64,000 nucleotides of DNA from Bryobacteraceae bacterium. GTDB lineage: Bacteria; Acidobacteriota; Terriglobia; Bryobacterales; Bryobacteraceae. This document shows positions 60,864 to 64,000 of the stretch, piece after piece. Location: positions 482,737 to 546,736 of the forward strand of contig JANWVY010000002.1 in assembly GCA_025056455.1 (NCBI GenBank), given 5' to 3'. The notes under the pieces are model-generated. The model made no database searches, had not been told where the DNA came from, and saw only the letters and a program-made list of their open reading frames with translations. Both the position numbers and the translations under genes were made by a program. Numbering within the stretch: position 1 is the first letter of the stretch; each line of letters starts with the position of its first letter.

Positions 60864-61754
60864 TTAGAAGGGGCGCGAGGGCGTTCTGCGGAGGAAAGGG
60901 GAAGGAGTCGGGAACGTTTTCGAAATGTGGTCGTGCCAAGTCAACTTCTCTTCATCAGCCAACGCCCACAACAGACCGAGGCCTCCCGCTCCGGCGCTGA
61001 GCAGCCAGGCAGCCACTCGCAAAAACCTCTGTTTGCGGTCCGGCAAGGCCCCGTCAAAATTGATTAGTTTTAGACCGGCAGCGCGCATTCCCACCGAGTC
61101 CATCTCGGCGAAACACCACAGCAGTCGGTAAAGCAAGGTCAACACAGAGAGCGCAACCGCATAGCCAGTCCAATACGGCTGACTCCATCGGAGCTCCATT
61201 CCCACCAAATGCGCGGCCAGCAGAAATCCGCCGAGGGCAAGAATGATCATCGAAGCATCGACGACGGCGGCAATCATCCGGTGCGTGGGTAAGGCCACGG
61301 GGGCGCTGCAGTAAATCCCGTTTGGATCCACCGGGCTCACGACGGCTGGCTCCGGATAATAAAATGCAAATTCTTGTTGCGGCACGGCTCCAGCGCTCCG
61401 GACCGGAGTTGGGGTTGGGTGAGCTGCGCCTGCACGCTGAAGGGCCTCACGCCGGGAGCCCGCCGAGCGGGGTAGGCGCGCCGCCGGTTCGCTTCCCGGT
61501 CGCACGGCTCTCAACGGAATCACCTTCTCCGAAGGCAGTTCTTGTTCTCCAAACAGCCGGCCTTGACCAGGCTTGGTCACCATGGGTTCGGAACAGACCG
61601 CGGGCGCCGCCTCATCGTCAAGTGCCGGCGCCTGAGCCAGCTGCCCGCGTGAGGGCAGACTTCGGGAAGAAGGCGCCAAGTACAAGCGCCGCCCGCACCG
61701 GACACAGCGGTGGTCTTCTTTCGAATTCAAGGCCGAACAGTAGCGGCAAGTCAT
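60864..61754 (-). CDS. RDD-family membrane protein with N-terminal zinc ribbon
   Basis: A 296-residue protein. The N-terminus has two CxxC pairs (CRYCSALN, CVRCGRRL), a zinc-ribbon-like element. A Pro/Arg/Ala-rich linker of about 120 residues follows. The C-terminal RDD domain has three hydrophobic segments (MIAAVVDASMIILALGGFLL, YWTGYAVALSVLTLLYRLLW, VAAWLLSAGAGGLGLLWAL) and the family residues in RMIAAVVD and TWHDHISKT. RDD proteins are of uncertain function; some are transporters. The ATG at 61754 starts the zinc ribbon. It follows the divergent repeat region. Confidence 0.82.
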   Translation of the reverse strand: MTCRYCSALNSKEDHRCVRCGRRLYLAPSSRSLPSRGQLAQAPALDDEAAPAVCSEPMVTKPGQGRLFGEQELPSEKVIPLRAVRPGSEPAARLPRSAGSRREALQRAGAAHPTPTPVRSAGAVPQQEFAFYYPEPAVVSPVDPNGIYCSAPVALPTHRMIAAVVDASMIILALGGFLLAAHLVGMELRWSQPYWTGYAVALSVLTLLYRLLWCFAEMDSVGMRAAGLKLINFDGALPDRKQRFLRVAAWLLSAGAGGLGLLWALADEEKLTWHDHISKTFPTPSPFLRRTPSRPF

Positions 61755-62146
61755 TTCCGCCTCACCATCGTTCCGAGTCCGGATTCCAGCCGGCACGGTG
61801 CGCCTTCGCCGGTCAGAATGCGCTGCGCAAGCGTTCTGCCCGCTCCCCAAGGCCAAACGTGAGCGAGCTGGGGAACAAACAAAAATTTATCGATTTTATC
61901 GGTTGCGAAGCGCCAAATCTCCGTGCTAGCGTTTGGGCTTGGGTTCTGGATTCTGCTGTCGAAGAGTCTCCCTTGGCGTGCCTCCCTCCGCAGCAATCGT
62001 ATCTTCCTTTGATTTCGGCTTTGGGGATCTGGATCGCTTCCAACCCCAGGGCCCGATCTCTCACCGTTTGCGCCAGTCCAGCGGTGCACCGGAATTGAGC
62101 CGCCAGTGCTCCTTAGATGGCCGCCGGTCAGCTCACCCTTCGTTCC
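61755..62146. other. intergenic region without recognizable gene
   Basis: No convincing gene or RNA is seen in these 390 bases. The frames that stay open across it owe this to composition and to the adjoining repeat array. An A+T-rich patch (61876-61906) could hold a promoter. Confidence 0.4.
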
Positions 62147-62284
62147 GTCCCCCCACGTCAGGTCGCTCCTTGTCCTGTCAGCCGCTCTCTCGTCGCTCCT
62201 TATCCCGTCGCCCCTTATTATCCCGTCGCTCCTTGTCCCGTCGCTCCTTATCCCGACACCCGCTGTCACGTCTCCCCCTGCCGC
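62147..62284 (+). repeat. 15-bp degenerate tandem repeat array
   Basis: About nine units of 15 bases, consensus GTCGCTCCTTATCCC with A/G at position 11. The best copies are at 62162, 62192, 62225 and 62240, one unit (62207) is three bases longer, and the outer units are degenerate. The period is a multiple of three, so all frames stay open. In the frame of the downstream lptD it encodes repeated Arg-Arg-Ser-Leu-Ser. Confidence 0.75.
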
Positions 62285-64000
62285 CGCCCGCTCCCCCCAT
62301 TCTACGTACCATAGAATCGGGGGTTTGTCGAATCTTTTTTACGTGTATCTTATTGCTTTTCTGGTGTGATACGGCAGCATTCGCCCAGTTCGGCCAGCTT
62401 GGGGGAACCAGATTTCCCCGCACCTTACCGGCCCCTTCGCCGGGTTCGGCCAGCAATCCGAATGTGAGCCTTCCTGTAGCCCGCCCTAACGCCCCGCCGC
62501 CGAACGAAGTCTGGATGGAATTTGTGACCCAAGAAATTCAAGGAAAGGTTTATAAACTAAGGGGCAAAGCGAAGGTGGAAACCAGCGAGGCCATGCTGAC
62601 TGCCGACGAGATCGACTACGACGAAGAGAGTGGAGATGCCGAGGCGCGGGGTAATGTTTACTTCCGCCATTTCGCTGGCCAGGAGGAGCTGTGGGCCGAT
62701 CGCGCTGAGTTCAATGTGAACGAAGAAATTGGAAAGTTTTATGGAGTGCGGGGGCAGGCTCCTGCGAAGATTGAGCCGCGGCCAGGGCTGCTGATGAGCA
62801 CTAATCCATTTTATTTTCAAGCAGAATGGGCAGAAAAATTCAAGAATCGCTATATTCTGTACCAGGGCTTCGTCACCAACTGCAAGGTGCCCCGGCCAAT
62901 TTGGATCTTGCGGGCGCCGAAGTTCGATATTGTTCCCGGTCAACGCGCCATTGCTTACCGGACTTGGTTCCGGGTAAAAGGGCTACCGCTTTTCTATACC
63001 CCTTACTTTTACAAATCTTTAGAAAGACAACCCAGGAAAAGTGGTTTTTTGTCGCCTTCGGCGGGCAACAGCTCCCGTCGGGGCAAAATGATCGGCACTG
63101 GCTACTACTGGGCCATCAACCGCAGTTATGACCTTGCCTATCGCAGCCAGTTGTTCACCCAGCGTGGGTTCGCGCATACAGTGGATCTGCGCGGCAAGCC
63201 GACCCAGCGCTCGGAGTTTGGGGCTTACCTTTACGGGGTGAACGACCGCGGGCGCCTGCTGTCGGACGGCTCCCGGATCAAGGAGGGAGGATTTTTCCTG
63301 GCGGCCTCCGGCCGCGCCGAACTGGGCAAAGGCTTCCTCGCCTACGGCGCCGCAAACTATTTAAGTTCTTTCCGTTTCCGCCAAGCCTTCACCGAGACGT
63401 TTAATGAGGCCATCTTCTCAGAGGTTCAATCCGTCGGCGTGGTGGCGAAACATTGGAGCAGTTTCGGGCTCAATATCGTGACGGCGCGTAAGGAAAATTT
63501 CCAAAGCAATCTTCCCGGTGACCGAATCAGCGTACGGCGCTTACCGCAAGTCGAGTTCAACAGTCGCGACCGACTCCTCACACGGAAGGTGCTGCCGGTG
63601 TGGGTTTCCCTGGAATCGACTGCCGGATTTTTGCAGCGGGCCCAGCCACGGTGCCAGGAGTACGACGAGGAATGTAGCCAAGAGGGAAGAGTGACGCGTG
63701 CCTTTGTTCCTCGATCCGATCTGGCGCCCCGGATTATGACCGCCTTGCGCTGGAAAGATTTTTCGCTCCTGCCCTATTTTTCCGTGCGAGAAACGTTTGT
63801 TGGCTCGAGTTACGATCCTGAGCGGCGAATCTTTCTCGGAAGCAATATCCGGCGGCACGCCCGCGAGCTGGGCTTTGATCTTGTACTGCCCGCCCTAGCC
63901 AAAGTCATGCAAGCACCTTCTTGGGCGGGAGAGCGCATGAAGCACGTGATTGAGCCACGTGCTTCTTTCCGCTGGGTTCAAGGAGTCGACAACTTCCGCA
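62233..64000 (+). CDS. lptD: LPS assembly outer-membrane protein LptD (3' truncated by the window)
   Basis: An LptD/OstA homologue that inserts lipopolysaccharide into the outer membrane. A signal core (FFTCILLLFWCDTAAFAQF) is followed by the LptA-like N-terminal domain (ETSEAMLTADEIDYDEESG, AEARGNVYFRHFAGQEELW). The LptD region then has FVTNCKVPRPIWILRA, RAIAYRTWFRVKGLPLFYTP and SGFLSPSAGNSSRRG, with barrel strands beyond. The right end runs past 64000. The start is unresolved: no ATG or GTG lies between the repeat array and the signal peptide. TTG at 62233, inside the repeats, is the nearest upstream standard start codon and gives a long Arg-rich n-region. A rare start codon or a sequencing error is possible. 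Confidence 0.85.
   Translation, partial: MSRRSLSRHPLSRLPLPPPAPPILRTIESGVCRIFFTCILLLFWCDTAAFAQFGQLGGTRFPRTLPAPSPGSASNPNVSLPVARPNAPPPNEVWMEFVTQEIQGKVYKLRGKAKVETSEAMLTADEIDYDEESGDAEARGNVYFRHFAGQEELWADRAEFNVNEEIGKFYGVRGQAPAKIEPRPGLLMSTNPFYFQAEWAEKFKNRYILYQGFVTNCKVPRPIWILRAPKFDIVPGQRAIAYRTWFRVKGLPLFYTPYFYKSLERQPRKSGFLSPSAGNSSRRGKMIGTGYYWAINRSYDLAYRSQLFTQRGFAHTVDLRGKPTQRSEFGAYLYGVNDRGRLLSDGSRIKEGGFFLAASGRAELGKGFLAYGAANYLSSFRFRQAFTETFNEAIFSEVQSVGVVAKHWSSFGLNIVTARKENFQSNLPGDRISVRRLPQVEFNSRDRLLTRKVLPVWVSLESTAGFLQRAQPRCQEYDEECSQEGRVTRAFVPRSDLAPRIMTALRWKDFSLLPYFSVRETFVGSSYDPERRIFLGSNIRRHARELGFDLVLPALAKVMQAPSWAGERMKHVIEPRASFRWVQGVDNFR

Noticed and set aside
61751-62269. Minus-strand open frame with repeated Arg-Ser-Asp-Gly peptides
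   Set aside because: It is the translation of the 15-bp repeat array; the period keeps every frame open. No start signal or domain is present.
62106-62369. Plus-strand frame rich in Ser, Leu and Pro before lptD
   Set aside because: It is another frame of the same repeats and is out of frame with the lptD domains.
1-64000. CRISPR array, prophage, transposon, biosynthetic cluster or rRNA
   Set aside because: No spaced identical repeats, integrase, transposase, structural phage genes, multimodular synthases or rRNA sequence were seen.

Overview
The window looks like chromosomal DNA of an Acidobacteriota bacterium, most likely in or near the Bryobacterales/Solibacteres. This rests on family-level signs, not on a marker gene. 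The signs are two very long TonB-dependent receptors with an N-terminal carboxypeptidase-regulatory-like domain, a C-terminal domain of the 'Solibacter uncharacterized' type in the protein at 13789-15216, many Tat-type exported oxidoreductases, and a moderately high G+C gene-dense chromosome. I see no phage, transposase, CRISPR array, rRNA or intact tRNA. The nearest thing to a tRNA is a short tRNA-Leu-like relic at 50453-50506.

Layout. 168-9904 is mostly housekeeping: an enolase-superfamily dehydratase, a peptidoglycan-binding C39-like peptidase, a FHA-GAF-SpoIIE phosphatase next to a Fur regulator, a tandem-ACT protein, a TPR protein, galT, and the putrescine pair aguB-aguA. 10056-15216 holds secreted and redox proteins: a Cys-rich small protein, a monoheme cytochrome, an exported superoxide dismutase, and a translationally coupled pair of lineage-specific secreted proteins. 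A zinc alcohol dehydrogenase follows.

16264-23361 (minus strand) is the most distinctive block. It is a compact run encoding a cytochrome c fused to a helix-hairpin-helix domain, a YncE-like propeller lipoprotein, a MauG/CcpA-like diheme peroxidase lipoprotein, a cupredoxin-like lipoprotein, a Tat-exported PQQ dehydrogenase, a pentaheme cytochrome and an exported amidohydrolase. Several junctions are ATGA overlaps. I read it as one periplasmic oxidation and electron-transfer module whose substrate is unknown. A second PQQ dehydrogenase paralogue lies at 58964-60796, and a second monoheme cytochrome at 56723-57133.

23456-34891 has an unknown membrane protein, an aminotransferase, an exported Gfo/Idh/MocA oxidoreductase with a sugar isomerase-like partner, a HlyD-type adaptor, an MFS symporter and the first TonB receptor. 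35268-38481 is a 2-aminoethylphosphonate degradation operon (phnX, an OPA-type transporter, phnW). 38692-48584 carries an ALDH7-type dehydrogenase, a sigma-like protein ending in an anti-sigma-like zinc motif, another zinc dehydrogenase, a DUF2339 membrane giant and the second TonB receptor. 48658-56550 has a cyclophilin, a secreted protein, two more Gfo/Idh/MocA proteins, acs, thrB and lexA. The right end has a MerT-like membrane protein, an RDD-family protein, a 15-bp tandem repeat array and a truncated lptD that runs off the window.

Several genes (the ACT protein, lexA, phnX) have promoter-like boxes placed so that transcription would begin at or within a few bases of the start codon, which suggests leaderless transcripts. 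Starts were chosen from Shine-Dalgarno spacing, signal peptides and overlaps. Family assignments come from motif recognition without database searches.
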